DNA from: Zopfochytrium polystomum
Lineage: Eukaryota > Chytridiomycota > Chytridiomycetes > Chytridiales > Chytridiaceae
Reading direction: 5' to 3'
Length of the DNA stretch: 64,000 nt
Assembly (NCBI GenBank): GCA_025765615.1
Contig: JAIVFJ010000047.1
Span: forward strand, 1-64,000
Shown: in pieces, positions 31,334 through 43,621 of the stretch
Numbering within the stretch: the stretch's first letter is position 1
Layout: every line of letters begins with the position of its first letter
Program-made: the position numbers and the translations under genes
The notes under the pieces: model-generated
The model's input: the letters and a program-made list of their open reading frames with translations, nothing else
Database searches by the model: none
Told to the model about the DNA's origin: nothing

Positions 31334-32066
31334 TCACTCATCCTCCTCAAACTCCTCCTCGTCGACCCCGTCCTCCTCCACAGCATCATCATCCTCAAAC
31401 GCCTCATCCTCCACGACGTCGTCGTCATCCATGGCCTCGCTCTCGTCAAACGCCGCGTCGTCGTCAAACGCCGCGTCGTCGTCGACAAACCCTTCAACCC
31501 CCGCGTACTCGTCGTCGTCAAAGGCGGCGTCGTCGTCAAAGAGCGCGGCGGCGGCGGCAGAGTCGGCGGAGGAGGCGTCGGCGGCGGGGGCGGCGTCGGA
31601 GGACGAGGAGTCCTGGGACGGAGGTTTTTCTGGTGATTTTTTTTTTTTGTCGAGTTTGGCGCGGAGGGAGACGTGTCAAAGGAGTGTGGCCGGTCCATGG
31701 GGAGGGGTGAGGAGTAAAGAGCGAGCGGAGAGTTCCCATTTACCGTCGTCGCCACGGTGCTTGCGGTGGTGGTGGTGTCGTCCTCCGTGGTGCCTGTGGT
31801 GGCCGTGGTCGCCGCGGTGGTGGTGGTGGTGGTGGTCTATGTTAATGAAGGAGACGTGATTAAAACCTGGGTGCTTTGTTCGATACGTCGACGACGTCGA
31901 CAGCGGCAAGAAACCCACGGTCGCGGCGCTCGAGGTCGACGGTCCCGTCGAGGAGTGCGGCGGCGGGGTTCTGGGCGTTGAGCGAGACGTCGGAGCCGCG
32001 GAGGGGGGCGGCGACGACGCAAGAGGCCGCGAGGAAGGCGACAAGGAGCAGGGAGAGGGTCTTCAT
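31334..32066 (-). CDS. Secreted His-rich and acidic-repeat protein
   Basis: Three minus-strand exons join in phase: 31867-32066, 31744-31793 and 31334-31629, with introns of 73 and 114 nt. The signal peptide is MKTLSLLLVAFLAASCVVAA, cleaved near A-P. A short segment with ERR/DR pairs follows, then a His-rich module HHGGRHHHHRKHRGDD, a Ser/Ala-rich linker (SSSSDAAPAADASS), and an acidic tail with repeated FDDDAAFDDD / FVDDDAAFDDDAAFDES and E/D runs to the stop. Such a layout suggests an extracellular protein binding metal or other cations; that is inference. A GT-rich tract lies about 30 bases upstream of the ATG. No homologue recognised. Confidence 0.7.
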
Positions 32067-33156
32067 GTTTGGATGTTGCTGTTGTTGTTGCTGTGTGCGT
32101 GCGAGTGTGTGTGTGTGTGCGGGCGTGTGTTTGTGTGTTGACGAAGGGGGATGGGATGGGGCCGAGCCGCTTATAAACTGTTTCTAGTTCGATCGCCGAC
32201 CCCTCGCTCTTTCCCACTGCACCATCATCCCACCAGACGCAAAGTGCAAGGGAGCCACACGGATGGCGAAGACACAAACACCCAGTTTTGGCGTCAAAGG
32301 AAAAATCTGTCTCGCGTGTCTGTCCTTCTGTCTCCCTCGCACACCCTCGTTCCTTCTCCTCCTGCTCCACCCGTCCGCTTGACAGCAGCCCTTACTCCAC
32401 CGGCTGCCGCCGCGGCCACGATCAGTATTACCAACTGCCCTTTACTTTGCTGTATTTTTGACTCGGCCACCCGAGACACAATGCTCCGTTCAGGGTCGAC
32501 CAAAACATTCTTTCTCTCTTCGCGCGCGCCGAAAACCACCACCAACGAGCACTTTCTCGGATCGCGTAAACGTGCAAAATGGATGGACAGAAACTGGCAT
32601 AGCGCGAGACAGTCGTTTGACCTGTTACAGGGTCCTACCCGAGTCGGTCTCTCTTTTTCTTTCACACGAGAAACGCTAGTAACGCACTCTCGCAGCAGCA
32701 GCCGCAGCAGCAGCAGCACAGCCGCGCACGCTCGTCGGGATGTTCGTCTTCTTCTTCTTCTTCTTCTTCTTCTTCTTCTTCTTCTTCTTCTTCTTCTTCT
32801 TCTTCTTCTTCTTCTTCTTCTTCGTCGTCGCTCTCAGCATCATCAACATCATCATCATCAGCACATGCATCTCCCTCCCATCGCTCGCAGCTCGCTCTGT
32901 CGTCACTCACTAATATTTACTCCAGGAGAGCCATGAGAGCATGCGGATGTGTTCTCTTCGGGTGATTCTTTTTTTTTTTTTTTTCGTTTTTTGTTTATTT
33001 TTGTCTTCTTTCTGCTTAACCACCGATCTAATCTACAAACAGATCGACGATGTCCGACAAACACACTAACAATTTTAGGACCAAAAAATAAAAAAAAAAT
33101 TTTAAAAGATAGAAGAGATAAACAGCAGTTCCGACAAGGACCACCCACCCACCCGC
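32067..33156. other. Intergenic between divergent secreted-protein and transporter genes
   Basis: Holds a GT-rich leader (32092-32140), the TTC triplet array described separately, and T-rich tracts near 32970-33000. No further gene supported. Confidence 0.5.
32747..32823. repeat. (TTC)n / (GAA)n triplet array
   Basis: About 25 uninterrupted TTC units. The poly-Glu and poly-Lys frames read from it on the minus strand are artefacts of the repeat. Confidence 0.95.
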
Positions 33157-35613
33157 ATGTCCGACGACCACTTCCTCCTCTCCACCGGAACAACAACGGC
33201 CACCGCGACCATTGTTCCTGTTCCCGCCCCTGCGGCGGCGGCGGCGGCGACGGCCGCATCGTCCCTTCGAGGCGGCAGCGGCAGCTCTTCTTCGCATCAC
33301 CACCACCACCACCAGCACCACCACCAGCAGCAGCAATACCAGCAGCATTGGCAACGGTGGCGGCGATACCGGCACCACCGCCGGCGTCATCCGCATCAGG
33401 GCCCAAGCGCCCGCCGTCCTCAACGATGGTCAGGTCATCCACCCGTCGCTGTCGTTGTCGGCGTCGTCGTCGTCGAACTCGTCGTTGGCCCTCGAGCCGC
33501 TATCCATCGAGGACGCCGTCGACCGCGACCTCGCGGAGCCGCTCGCTGGGAAAGAAGGTGCGCACCCCCTGTTTGCTGTTTCAGTTTTTTTTTCTTGTCC
33601 GTCCCGATGATTCATCCTCAGCTGCAACTAATTCCCCTCGTACCCGTACGTTGTCCAGCCTTCGAATCGTACCCGGACGGCGGCCGCGAGGCCTGGACGA
33701 TGGTCGCCGCGTGCTTCACGCTGTTTCTCACTACGGTCGGCGGGATCTATTCATGTGAGAGTGAACAGGAGGAACCCGGGTGGGGCGCAGTTCACTACAG
33801 CGCATCTTTCGACAATTTTCTCTAGGGGGTGTTCTTCAGGACCGCCTCGTGGCAGAGGGGTTGGCGCCAGCGTCGACTCTGGTGTGGATAGGCTCGGTGC
33901 AGGCCAGTGTCGAATCCGTGATCGCTCTGCCCGGTGCGCGACTCGTCGCGGCGTACGGACCAGTTGAGGATTCTCCTCATTTTGAATTCTGCACCCCCCT
34001 CGCATCAGATTTCATTGTACTGACGCTCCCCTAGCGCCGCGTCGCGCTCGTCGGCAGCATCCTCGCCGCCGTCGGTCCCGTCCTCGCCAGCTTTTGCACC
34101 CACAGCGTGGCGGGGCTGATAATGACCGAAGGTTCGTCACTGTTCTGCGCACGCGAAAAAAAAAAAAAAAAAAAAACTCACGCGGACCCTCCAGGATTCT
34201 TGTTCGGCCTCGGTCAATCGCTCTGCTTTTACGCTTCGGCGATGCTGCCAGCGACTTACTTCCTACGGCGGCGGAACCTCGCGTGCGTAACGATAATGAA
34301 TAAGGACCTTCCTGCTTCTCTAATTTTTTTCCGTGTTGTTCGCACACGCACTGCATCCCAGCACCGGCATCGTCTTCTCCGGCGCCGGGGTGGGCGGCGC
34401 CGTGTTCAGCATCATCACGGCGCAGCTGCTCGAGGCGACGGACCTGGCGTGGACGCTGCGGATAGTCGGGTGCATTTTCCTCGCGCTGAACCTGCCTGCC
34501 GCGCTCGTGCTGAAGTCAGCGGATCGCAGCCGGAGCCGTTTTTTACAAACAAGAAAGTCGTGCAGTGGTGAGAGATTGTTTTCTTGCCGCATTTGTAAAG
34601 TTTCTCAAAAAAAAAAAAACCCCCCCCATTGAATGGTGTTCGTTTGGTTGTATTGTGTGCAGGACCGCATTCAAGGACAAGCGGTTCATCCTTCTCCTCA
34701 GTTGGCAGCTCGATCGCCATATTTCCCCTCTTTGTCCCGCCTTTCTTCCTCCCCCTCTACGCCAACAGCGTGGGCCTCAGCACGTCCATGTCGTCGCTCG
34801 TTCTCGCCGGTACGAGATCCTGCTTTTCCTGTTGAACAGACCCCGCTATTCTTGCAAAATCGACCCCCTGACCGTCGCACGGCTTTAAGGGTTTAACCTC
34901 TCGAGCGCAGTGGGCCGGTTCGGGTTTGGGGTGTTTGCAGACTTGCTTCTCGGCAGCCTCAACAGCTTGGTCGTGTGCCTCTTTCTCGTCGGCATTTCGA
35001 CGCTCGTCATTTGGCCGCTGGCCACGTCTGTCGCGCCGCTGTACGTATACCTTCCTTTTCTCTCATTCCTTGTGACGACAACATCGCCGTGCTGAGAATC
35101 TACTGGTTCAAAATTTTAACCATCGATAACCACCATGCAGGGTCGTTTTCGCAATCGTGAACGGACTGTGCGCAGGTAGGGCAGTTTGTTTTGCACCTAG
35201 CGCCGAAAGTAACCGCACTCTTCTACTTTCGCGGTACCCCCCCAAAAAAAACCTCCCCTCACCAGGCGGCATGTTCAGCCTGTTTCCAGGAACAATCGCC
35301 AACGTCTTTGGTAGCCGCAACCTCAGCCAGTTCTTCAATCTAAGTACGCTTCCTTCCCTATTCCCCCTTCTTTCTCACTACCTCCTCTCACACACACGCA
35401 AAACATCACACAGTCTTCTTCTTCTGGATGCCCGGGTACTTCCTCGGCTCCCCGATCGCGGGGTACCTCCTGCAAGCGTACGGCGGGCCGGAGGGCGGGA
35501 TCGGCGCGTACCGGCCGGCGATCTTCTACTCTGGCGTGCTGTCGCTGATCGCGGCCGGGTTCGTGCTGGCGGTGCGCGTTATTCAGGATCGGAGCGTGTT
35601 CAAGAAGATGTAA
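33157..35613 (+). CDS. MFS transporter, monocarboxylate-porter type
   Basis: Eleven exons with clean GT-AG junctions: 33157-33557, 33659-33754, 33826-33962, 34035-34131, 34195-34282, 34362-34567, 34663-34809, 34890-35040, 35141-35175, 35266-35343, 35415-35613. After a low-complexity His/Gln/Ser-rich cytosolic N-terminus comes the family signature YPDGGREAWTMVAACFTLFL (compare PDGGWGWVVV in MCTs), then about 12 hydrophobic helices, e.g. PFFLPLYANSVGLSTSMSSL, AVGRFGFGVFADLLLGSL and MPGYFLGSPIAGYLLQAYGG. Likely a plasma- or organelle-membrane symporter of monocarboxylates or similar acids. Frame breaks of one base are needed in the N-terminal repeat region, near 34515 and near 34707, although all splice sites are intact. 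Confidence 0.8.
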
Positions 35614-36143
35614 TTGGTCTGTGGTGATTGAAGAAGTTGCTTCGTCGACGTTTGGCAGTCTTTTTCTCACTGTTCGTTTCGCGCTCGTTCACTGTCGAGT
35701 TCTTTTTCCTCTTTCGGGTTCGTTTCCGGGGGTGTCACTTGGACTTCGTGCTTTGAACAAATGCGTGCGTGCGCGCCGATCGCTTTACTCCCCATTCACT
35801 CGCTCACTTCACTCACTCACTTTTGGGCATCGAAACAACGCCACTCGCATTTATGCTCGCACTTGACTATTTGCGTGATTCGCCCGATCGCTTGTTGTGT
35901 TCTGCTCGAAGCGGTTCTCCCCGACGGCTGCGGTGTTGATGGGAGTCCCGGTGGCTACCCGGCCGAGCCTGCTTTTTATTTTTGCCCAAAACGGGGTGGG
36001 GTACGGGTACGGGGGCTGGTGGCGCCAAAAGACAGGCAAGGGTTGAGTGGGTTATTCCTATCGGACTTTGAAAATTCCACCATAAAAAAAGCGGGGCAGT
36101 TCCTCCTTCTACCCGCCTATCCAACCAATCGACTTTCCCCCGC
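35614..36143. other. Intergenic
   Basis: 3' region of the transporter and 5' region of the DUF1996 gene; a short cactcactca run at about 35807-35822. No gene. Confidence 0.5.
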
Positions 36144-38898
36144 ATGCGCCGCCTGCCTGCCGTCCTCGCCCTTGCCTTTGCCGTCGCCGTCCTCGCCGAC
36201 GGCGGCGGCGTTCACCACGTTGCCGCAACCGCCTCCGCCGCCCGCCGCCGGCGCCGCGGCGACCCCGCGCAGCTCGGACAGGTGTTCCGGCAGGGATGCT
36301 CGGCGGTGCTGGACGCGGCGCGGATCGACCCCCGTGAGTAAGCAGCCCTCTGATTCTTTTTTGTTTCTTCTCGCCTGGTGATTCTTTAGAAGGGGTTGCG
36401 ATGATCACTGACCCAGAACCCTTTCCCGCCTAACCCCCCCGAACTCTCTCTCTCTCGTCAGTGGTGTCGCCCGGCGCGACGTCGTCGCACGCGCACACTG
36501 TGGCGGGGGCCTCTGGGTTCTCGCCGACGGCGGGGTTCGACGCGCTGCGGGCGTCGGGGTGCACGTCGTGCGCGGTCAGCGCGGACAAGTCCGAGTAAGC
36601 CCCCCTCCACATTCACCACCGCAGTTCCCACTGACCCACCCACCGCCGTCCTAAGCTACTGGTACCCCTCCCTCTTCTACATCAACCCGAACAACACCTA
36701 CACCTACATCCCCGCGGGCATCACGACCTACTACGAGACGCGCGGCAACCTATACAACCACGAGTTCCCGCAAGGGTTCGGTATGATCGCGGGGAACTAC
36801 ACGCGGCGGGGGCAAGGGGGGACTCAGGTGGAGCGGGCGGTGGGGTGGATCTGCATCGGGCGGGAGAACCCGGGGAACGGGGAGGGGGCGGGGATACCGC
36901 AGGACTGCGAGGGGGACGTGAGGGCGCAGGTGCAGTTTCCGGTGTGCGCGGACGGGAGGGGGTTTGCGCGGGATCAGGTGAGTGTTTTGTTTTCATTTTT
37001 TGGTGGACAACCCACTCGCCCGGGTTTTTGGTTAACCGACCAGCCCCTCAATCCTTCGGACAGTCGCACGTTTCCTATGCGTTCAACAACGACGGGACAA
37101 TCGCGTTCGATGGAGGGGACTGCCCGTCGACCCACCCGACGCGGCTAGGTGCGCGGACTCTGGTCGCATCCACGACAACCAAACTCACGTTTTTTTGTTT
37201 TTTTTTCTTGGTTCGCAACACAGTGAAAATCTTCATCGAGGTTCTTTTCCACGCCGGCGACCTGAACCGCTACCCGTTCCACGCCAACCGCGACGAGCCT
37301 CGCTTCGTTCTCTCAACGGGCGACACGACGGGGCTCAGTTTCCACGTTGTGAGGCTCTCTCCTCCCCCCCCCCTCTCAAACGACCACTTCCCTATCTAAC
37401 GCATCCCCCTCCACCAGGACTTCCTCAACGGCTGGCAACCGGGCGTCCTCCAAACGATAATCGACACGTGCGACTACGGCGGGTCCTTCGGGTTCTTCGA
37501 CCCGTCCAACTGCAAGTACATCCGGGACAACTTTTTCCAGGCTCCCGCGGTCCAGGACGCGTGCCGGGTGACGGACGCCGCGGTCGCGGGGAGGCAGGAG
37601 ACGGTGGTGTACGACGGCGCGAAGGGGAGCGTGACGCCATTTGCCGTCGGAAGGCTGCCGGGGTGCAACCCGGTGCAGGCGACACCGTTTGTTGGGACGT
37701 GCGATGCGCCGGATTTGACGGATCCGAGGTGAGTGCGTTCTTGCCGGATCTGGGAGTTTTTGTGAGGATCATGACTGTGTTCCTTATCAACGCCAGCCAA
37801 TCGTTCCAAACGACCAGCTCAATCTTGAGCTCCAGTTCCTCTTCAGCACCTCCCGTCGGCTCGACCACAAGCTCTGCGCCCAGCGCATCTGCTGTGGTTA
37901 CCTCCAGCTTCTCATCCAGCTTCTATTCGGCGACCAACTCTGGAAACACCCCCACCACCACGTCTCGCCCAATCAGCACCGCCTCCACCTCCTCTGCCAG
38001 TACTTTGTCCAGCTCGACGTCCATTTCAGCTTCCACCTCGTTTTCCAGCTTTCCTCCTTCCAGCCCGCCACCAAGCGACAGCCCCAGCCCTTCTCTTGTA
38101 ACTCCTACCACCACTTCCACCGTTTCGCCAACCGTCCCGCCCACCGAAACACCCACGCGGTCCACCACGAGCAGCACAGCCAACATCTCTCCCTCGCCAA
38201 CATCGCCTACCAGCTCCTTGCCAAGCTCTTTCTCTAGCTCACCACCAGCCACGCTACCCGCACCCACGTCCTCCAACGCTCCGTCTGTCCTAACCACCAG
38301 CACCACCGCCACCACCACGCCCACAACCATCCCAATTACAAGCACCCCCACCTCCATCTCTCAACCAACCTTCCCCACCAACCCCAGCAACAACCCCACC
38401 TCCGCCAACTCCTCACCCTCCACCCCACCCTCCACAGTTTCCCCCTCGCCCACCGCAACCTCCTCAACCGCAACAACAACAACAAACAACACCACCAACA
38501 ACAACCCTACGACGTCGGCACCCGCGAGCCCCTTGCCAACCACCCTCCGCACCACCTCGTTTAACCCAACCACCCCCGCACCGGATACCTCGGCCACCAC
38601 CCAACTCACAACCACAAGCACCCCGCCAACCTCGCCACCCCCACCCACCACCCCGTCCACCACACCGTCGACACCCCTTATCACCCCAACCACGCCGCCG
38701 CCGCCACCACCACCACCACCGCCAAGCCCCGTCACAACCCCACCCTCCCCCTCCGCCGACCCCGCGCCCCCAACCACAACCACCGCAGCACAATCGCCGT
38801 CGCCGGGGCTCGGCTATTCGTCGGCGCCGGAGACGGACGCGGCCTCGACGACGGTGGAGGGTGGGCGGAAGTGCCGGCCGAGGGCGCAGGGGCTGTGA
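36144..38898 (+). CDS. Secreted DUF1996-family protein with mucin-like tail
   Basis: Signal peptide MRRLPAVLALAFAVAVLADG. Exons 36144-36333, 36462-36594, 36656-36977, 37064-37148, about 37225-37350, about 37418-37730 and a long last exon from about 37796 to 38898, most checked for phase. Diagnostic DUF1996 text: PLVSPGATSSHAHTVAGASG, GCTSCAVSADKSDYWYPSLF, CPSTHPTRLVKIFIEVLF, DFLNGWQPGVL. Cysteines and NxT sites suit an extracellular protein. The last exon is about 350 residues of Ser/Thr/Pro with NNTTNNNP-like stretches, a heavily O-glycosylated stalk, ending in RKCRPRAQGL. No GPI signal seen. DUF1996 proteins are fungal and often carry WSC domains; none here. Function unknown; wall-associated by inference. 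Confidence 0.85.
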
Positions 38899-38943
38899 TT
38901 CGTGGGGCCCGCGCGACGCGGCACAGAGGGGGAGTGTCTTGCT

Positions 38944-38980
<37 letters not shown>

Positions 38981-39481
38981 GTGTGTTTGTATGTGATGCA
39001 GCGCATAACGCGCAATCACCTTGTACGCAGTTTCCCCTCTCATCAAGTCCCTTTCCCTCCCTTCATCCATTTTTTCCCCTTTCACTCCATTCTCGAATTC
39101 AGTTACAGTATCCTCTTTTTGCCCCCCCTTTGCGTTGCCACTTGCCGTGCAAATCCTCCCGAGCCCCAAAACTCTACATCGATTGCGTTTTCGTGATCGT
39201 GGGGGGCCGTCGTTTTTTTTTTTTTTTTTTTTTTTATTGTAGGGTCATATTTTCGCTGTTTGTCGGAAAACGACACGAACGAGAATTGAATAAACGCAGA
39301 CGTAACAAAAAAACGAGCTTCGTTCGCCAGAAAAGAAATAGAAGTGATAGTGCTATAAATGAAAGCAAGGGTCGATCCAGGAGAGAAACGTCTGACAAAA
39401 CAAACGCCCTCCCTCCTACAAACCAACACCTCATGCTCGACGCCGGGGTCCGTTGGCGCCGCCCTCACGCGCGTTCGCCTC
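38899..39481. other. Convergent intergenic with (GT)n and poly-T
   Basis: 3' ends of two convergent genes. Contains a GT run (38949-38988) and a T tract (39212-39235). Confidence 0.6.
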
Positions 39482-41741
39482 TCACTCCGCGGGTGCCTTT
39501 GGGCGGTCGGACTTGACCGCCGTAGTCCACTTGAAATAGCTGACCTGCGCGCCGCGCGTCTTTTGGTACGCGTCGTCGAGGGCCTTAACGATCTCCTGCC
39601 GTTGTGGTTTGTTCATGGTCAGCGTATCCTACTCCCAACCACTCTTTACCCTCCCCTCCCCCACTCCCTCAACTTGCACCTTACCTCCGGCAACGGCCCT
39701 TCCTCACACGCAAGCAAATTATCCCTCGCATGGGTCACCGACGAGGCGCCAATCAGCACCGCGTCAGCACCGCCTTCCGTGGCGGTCAGCAGCGAGTGGT
39801 GGAACAGCCAGCGGACGGCGACGCGGGCGAGCGGGATGGCGTGGGCGTCGGCGATGGCGCGGAGGGCGGCGATGGCGGAAAAGTATTCGTGGTGCCAGAA
39901 TCGCTGGCGGTAGCTGTTATTTAGAAATATATATGTTTTTTTTTTGGAGGGAGGGGGGTGGTTTTCGTGAGATTTGGGAATGTTGTGTCGGTTCGGGGGG
40001 GCAGGGTTATAGTGTTGGTGGGGGGGGGGGGCGGTCAACCGACGGCAGGGATGGGGGGGCGGATGTCCGACTTACATTGCGCCCTGGGCGGTTTTTGGGT
40101 CGAATCGCCCGCCGGCGGCGACGTCGCTGTCAAAGTTGAAGTTTCCGGAGAGGAGGCCGCCGCAGAGCGGGTTGTACGCCTGGCCCGAAAATAGCGAGTC
40201 GGATGAGCACCGTACCGCAGCGCAACCCTACTCGCCCCCAAAATCAAGCCCTCCCCGCCCCGCCTTACGTAGAAGCGGATGCCCAGCTCACGGAGGCACG
40301 GCAAGAGCTCTTTCTCGACGTCGCGGGTGAGGGCGTTGTACATTCCTGCAGGCAACCGACCGTTCCGTTTCAGTTCACAATCCTGATTTGATACAAACAC
40401 CCTCCCGCCCCCTCCTCCCAATCTCACCCTCTCACCCCTCACACACACACACACACAAATACACACACACATACCCTGATACACAGTTGGCAAGACGTAT
40501 CCCTTCGTCTTGCAGATCCAGTGAATCTGCATGACGTTCCAGGCCGAGTAGTTTGAGAGGCCAAACTCGTCAAAGGTGCCTTGGCGGTAGAGCTCGTCGA
40601 CTGCGGCGAGGGTTTGTTCAAACGGGGTAGCGTAGTCGGGGGCGTGCAGGTAGAAGACTGTTTATTTGGGGTGGGCAGAAGTTGGTTTAATAGGGAATTG
40701 TTAAGGGGCGGGGCAACGACCATAAGTCGCTCGTTCCAGGGTGGAAACGCACTTTTGACTTTTTTCGTCTTGAGGGCCTTGAGCGACGTTCTGAACTGCT
40801 CCTTCAGTTTCTGTTTGGGATGTTTTATTTTTTTTTTTTTAGGTTTTAGCCGTTTTCTCCACAGGATCGCATACTCGGTGACCGAAACCCGGCGGCACAC
40901 CTCACCTCTGGCGCGTGGTCTCCCGGGCTGACCGGCCAAGCCTTTGTGTGGATGTGGAAGTAGTCACTGTTGGTGACGCCGAGCTGGGCGAGGACCTTCA
41001 TTTTTTATTTAGTTTTTATTTATTTTTTTTGTTTTGGTTAAACATGCAAATATGCATCAGTCTGGGGGGTGGGGGGCGACGAACCTCTTCAGTGTTGCCG
41101 CCGCAGTACACTGGCGTGAAGGACGGGAAGAGAACGTGTCACTGTGGTTAGGATAGCCGCTCGATTTTGAAAACGAATGAACAAGGGCAGGAGTAGTTGT
41201 GCGGAATAGCGTGCTCACTTCTGGCGGTGTCGAGCTGCGCAAGATAGTAATCGTCAATACTGCGACCCATGCAACCTACGGACGAGGGACAAAAAGGGGG
41301 AAAAAATCGAAAAAGAAGGAGAAAAACTGGTAGAACGACTACACTGAACCTCGTAGTGCCCGTGAGCCCTGACCAGATCGAGAATCTCCCTCATCGTAGC
41401 CAGGTCGGAGATGCGGCCGCCGAAACCTGCAAATTACTAGCACATGAGCAAAGAGGGATCAAGATGTCGACGCGCGTTCACTTTACCCGTTCCGAATGTC
41501 ATTGTGCTTGTCGTTCAAAGTGTTTTCCGTTTATTCGTGTTTTTTTTTCATGCGGGCGGAGGGTTGGTCAGCAAGAGGGAAATGTGAGGAGCCGAGACGA
41601 TCCAACCGTCTCTCTCTCCCTGATCTCTCACGGTCTGCTCTCCCCTCCCCCATCCGACTCTTACCCGAACACGACGTGAGGCTTGCTCGATGAAGACGCT
41701 GCTGCTGCTGGTGCTGCTGGTGCGGTTGATGCTGCGGCCAT
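39482..41741 (-). CDS. Aldo-keto reductase (AKR7/aflatoxin-aldehyde-reductase-like)
   Basis: Reads cleanly through about ten exons on the minus strand from ATG 41741 to the stop at 39482. Order: KPHVVFGTMTFG, FGGRISDLATMREILDLVRA, ELDTARMYCGGNTEE (catalytic Asp and Tyr), DYFHIHTKAWP (Lys), VFYLHAPDYATP (His), TFDEFGLSNYSAWNVMQIHW, AYNPLCGGLLSGNF (substrate/cofactor loop) and VLIGASSVTHARDNL (NADPH 2'-phosphate region). The catalytic tetrad D-Y-K-H is complete. It should reduce aldehydes or ketones with NADPH in the cytosol; LSNY, GGLL and GAS motifs point to the AKR7/13 side of the family. The length (about 350 residues) is normal. Its intact frame contrasts with several broken neighbours. 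Confidence 0.85.
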
Positions 41742-42370
41742 GGTGTGCTTGTTGTGATTTCTTGGTATGGGATGGGATGGGATGTGGTTGACGGACGGAC
41801 GACTGCGCAGCGGCTCACGAGAAAGGAAGGGAGTGGGGAGGTGTGGGTTGGGGGGGGTGTAGGTCTCCTACGCGTGGTGCGAGGGTGGCTCAGTAGGGGG
41901 AGCTTTTTATACCTTTCTCGTTTTCTGATTCCTACGAGGATCCGGCCAGCCTTCAGCCAGACCTCGGAGGCTGCCCAAAAACCCTGAAAACCGATTGAAC
42001 ACCACTTCAGTTATTGAAAAAGCGAGAAAAGAAAAGTTTGAACCTTTCGGGCGACTCAAAATGAATCCCTCCGAAACCTGGCCTTCTGCCGCGTCAGCAT
42101 GCGCGTACAGTTCGTACGCATGCACACAAAACGCACGCCCGCTAAACACCCTCCAACCTCCTCCGAGGGGCGGCATGCCCGGGTAAACTCAATTTGAATA
42201 ACATCTTCACCAGACATCCACTTCCATCTTATCCATCGATCCAATCATCCACTTCCACTACTACCCTCTTCCCGACCCCAAAGCGAACAACGGCATTACC
42301 GAGTCCCCCACAGGCCCGCCGCGTCAGCATTTCTAACAGATCAGCTCTGACGCGCGATCTCTCTCCTACG

Positions 42371-42447
42371 TGTGTCCATCTGTCTGTCTGTCTGTCTGTC
42401 TACCTGTCTAACTGTCTGTCTGTCGGTGTGTCTGTCTCTCTGTCTCG
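42371..42447. repeat. (CTGT)n tetranucleotide repeat
   Basis: Imperfect run of ctgt units with a few interruptions (acctg, aactg, cggtg). Confidence 0.9.
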
Positions 42448-43134
42448 ATCGTGTCCGAGCACGGAGGACAGAGACGCTTCCGACCAGACGCGGCAAGACT
42501 CGCGCCGGGAGCGCCAGTGCGTTGTGCGCTTCCCGCCGACGTTCCCGCCGACGACCCACCCGCGAGCAGCAGCGGCGACGAACGACTTCCACCAAGCGCA
42601 CGCGCGCGCGGCCCTTCTTCGAACGACAGCAGAGTGGGCCGATGTTGGATGAGCGGGAACCCCCCGGGCGGGCTGCCTCTCATCTCGTCTCGTCCCAGGT
42701 CATTATTAGCGACGAGGCCTGCGCGCGCGGCCGGTGTCCCGCGCTGCCGACGGAAGATTATAACATTGTCGCGCCGTCGTTTGGCGAGCGGAGTGAAAGC
42801 TGATGGGCACAAACTCTGGCCACGCACAGCTTTGGTACCAACTCTCGTTTCCAAAAAAAAAAAAAAATAAAAAATAAAAATTATTTCTGGCAGTCCCAGT
42901 CCGGGAGCGTTGCCTTGCACGCGCCTTTTCCCCTTTTTCGCGTGGGGATGCACATATGGAGCGAAATCCGTTTGGCTCGCTCATGCGGGTTCCTTGCCAA
43001 CGCTGCCAAGATAGATTGCACGATTAGCCAACCTTGTCACGACGACCAGTCGGACTTGTCCACCGCGCCCTCCCCGGCCCCAACGCCCGCTACCAGACGA
43101 ACAAACACGATCGAAACGAAACGAACAAAATATC

Positions 43135-43136
<2 letters not shown>

Positions 43137-43174
<38 letters not shown>

Positions 43175-43196
43175 CCGATTGACCGATCGATCGATC
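43137..43196. repeat. (GATT)n to (GATC)n repeat
   Basis: About a dozen gatt units grading into gacc and gatc units. Confidence 0.92.
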
Positions 43197-43621
43197 AGAT
43201 CATCTCCCGTGGAAGGCAGTACGCGAGGTAAATAGCGCATCCTGCCTTGTCGAGCAGAGCTTCAACATGCCCGCGACTCAACCACCCCCCCGCGGCGACC
43301 ATCCGCACCAGACGGGCCCCTTGAAATTGCACACACAAGAATGTTTCTCTGCTCCGCCGTTGCAATCTTCGTCTAATCGCGTTTTGAACTACCACCAAAA
43401 TTATCGCCCCAAACCTCACCCACCTAGGCCGACATTCCTATTTACGAGACAGGCTTTATCCAAAAGTGAGTGGATGTGTACCCCCTTCGACCTCAACCAA
43501 GCCAATTGTCACCCCGGCTCAACGTCAGCCTAAATCTCATGGTGTATGATAATGACTGTACAAAGAATGCTGTTTTAATTGTTTTGTCTAATCAAATAGC
43601 CTGCGCTGAGCGTGACACGCC

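Larger units (their letters stand above)
41742..43621. other. GC-rich intergenic with tetranucleotide repeats
   Basis: Upstream of the aldo-keto reductase. GC-rich frames on both strands at 42340-42950 have no domain. Repeats listed separately. A poly-A tract at 42855-42867. Confidence 0.45.

Noticed and set aside
31258..31755. Pro/Thr/Arg-rich frames over the acidic-repeat exon
   Set aside because: Generated by the GAC/GAT repeats in other frames; the acidic frame joins in phase with signal-peptide and His-rich exons.
32662..32910. Poly-Glu and poly-Lys open frames
   Set aside because: Pure translation of the TTC/GAA triplet array with no support on either side.
38361..39015. Gly/Val-rich minus-strand frames opposite the mucin-like tail
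   Set aside because: Complement of the Thr/Pro codon runs of the DUF1996 gene.
42341..42953. Overlapping GC-rich frames on both strands
   Set aside because: Both strands open because of composition; no domain, splice pattern or start context favours one.
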